Source of the DNA: an uncultured Desulfosarcina sp.
GTDB lineage: Bacteria > Desulfobacterota > Desulfobacteria > Desulfobacterales > Desulfosarcinaceae
Assembly (NCBI RefSeq): GCF_963668215.1
Contig: NZ_OY764190.1
Span: forward strand, 6,262,001-6,326,000
DNA length: 64,000 nucleotides
Direction: 5' to 3'
Shown here: positions 63,982 through 64,000 of the stretch, in pieces
Position numbering within the stretch: the stretch's first letter is position 1
Layout: every line of letters starts with the position of its first letter
Translations under genes and position numbers: made by a program
The notes under the pieces: generated by a model
What the model was told of the DNA's origin: nothing
Databases searched by the model: none
What the model saw: only the letters and a program-made list of their open reading frames with translations

Positions 63982-64000
63982 TTTTATTCAAGCACCTCGA

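Overview
The window is a stretch of chromosome from a Gram-negative, anaerobe-type bacterium, most likely a Desulfobacterota sulfate reducer of the Desulfosarcina/Desulfobacteraceae kind. That placement is inferred from gene content: a three-subunit SdhCAB, a CheA with a fused receiver domain, multihaem cytochromes, a quinol-oxidase-like membrane module, FeoB with a Cys-rich partner, and a full Tol-Pal system. Base composition is fairly GC-rich. The exception is a small AT-richer patch around 7.05-8.09 kb. I see no insertion sequence, phage gene, CRISPR array or rRNA operon.

Layout. 1-3.7 kb (minus): Yej-type peptide ABC importer (two permeases, then a lipoprotein binding protein cut by the window edge), with a 20-bp perfect palindrome upstream. 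4-5.3 kb: M24 peptidase. 5.3-6.3 kb (minus): rplM-rpsI with a near-consensus promoter and a shared terminator. 6.4-8.1 kb: CYTH protein, small lipoprotein and a GNAT gene broken by an in-frame TAG. 8.1-13.2 kb (minus): ruvC, ruvA, ruvB, SAM hydrolase, a membrane protein with a duplicated domain, and bactofilin. 13.3-18.4 kb (minus): tolQ-tolR-tolA-tolB-pal-cpoB. 18.7-22.7 kb: HD nucleotidase-like protein and sdhCAB. 23-29.7 kb: cheA-cheW-cheB-cheR-response regulator. 30-34.7 kb: MscS, an HTH-EIIA fusion, a CLC channel and a universal stress protein. 34.8-39.2 kb: CsgG-like lipoprotein and dnaX-ebfC-recR-ykgJ. 39.3-39.6 kb: two tRNA-Ser genes. 39.8-42.3 kb: DUF1015, a TrmN6-like methyltransferase and a DciA-like protein. 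42.6-44.7 kb: hflK-hflC. 44.8 kb: a 32-codon bS22/COX24-type ribosomal protein gene. 45-49.4 kb: HExxH protein, FmdB zinc ribbon, groES-groEL, LysM protein. 49.5-53.2 kb: pilB and small or hypothetical genes. 53.4-57.2 kb: a CydA-like membrane module with a multihaem cytochrome, split by a 34-bp duplication. 57.3-64 kb (minus): ABC-ATPase, ExeA-like ATPase, TAXI binding protein, FeoB-associated protein and FeoB.

How it fits together. Several runs are clear operons with overlapping or nearly touching genes (yejB-yejE-binding protein, tolQRAB-pal-cpoB, sdhCAB, dnaX-ebfC-recR-ykgJ, hflKC, groESL). The most unusual locus is 53.4-57.2 kb. Two membrane subunits resembling the quinol-binding core of cytochrome bd (CydA) are followed in frame by eight CxxCH haem sites, once a 34-bp direct duplication is removed. 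It looks like a quinol-to-cytochrome electron-transfer complex that is currently switched off by the duplication, or mis-assembled. Other points worth a second look are the tiny ribosomal protein gene, the nonsense-interrupted GNAT, the long inverted repeats at ruvA/ruvC and pal/cpoB, and a 66-codon Cys4 protein behind a near-perfect promoter.
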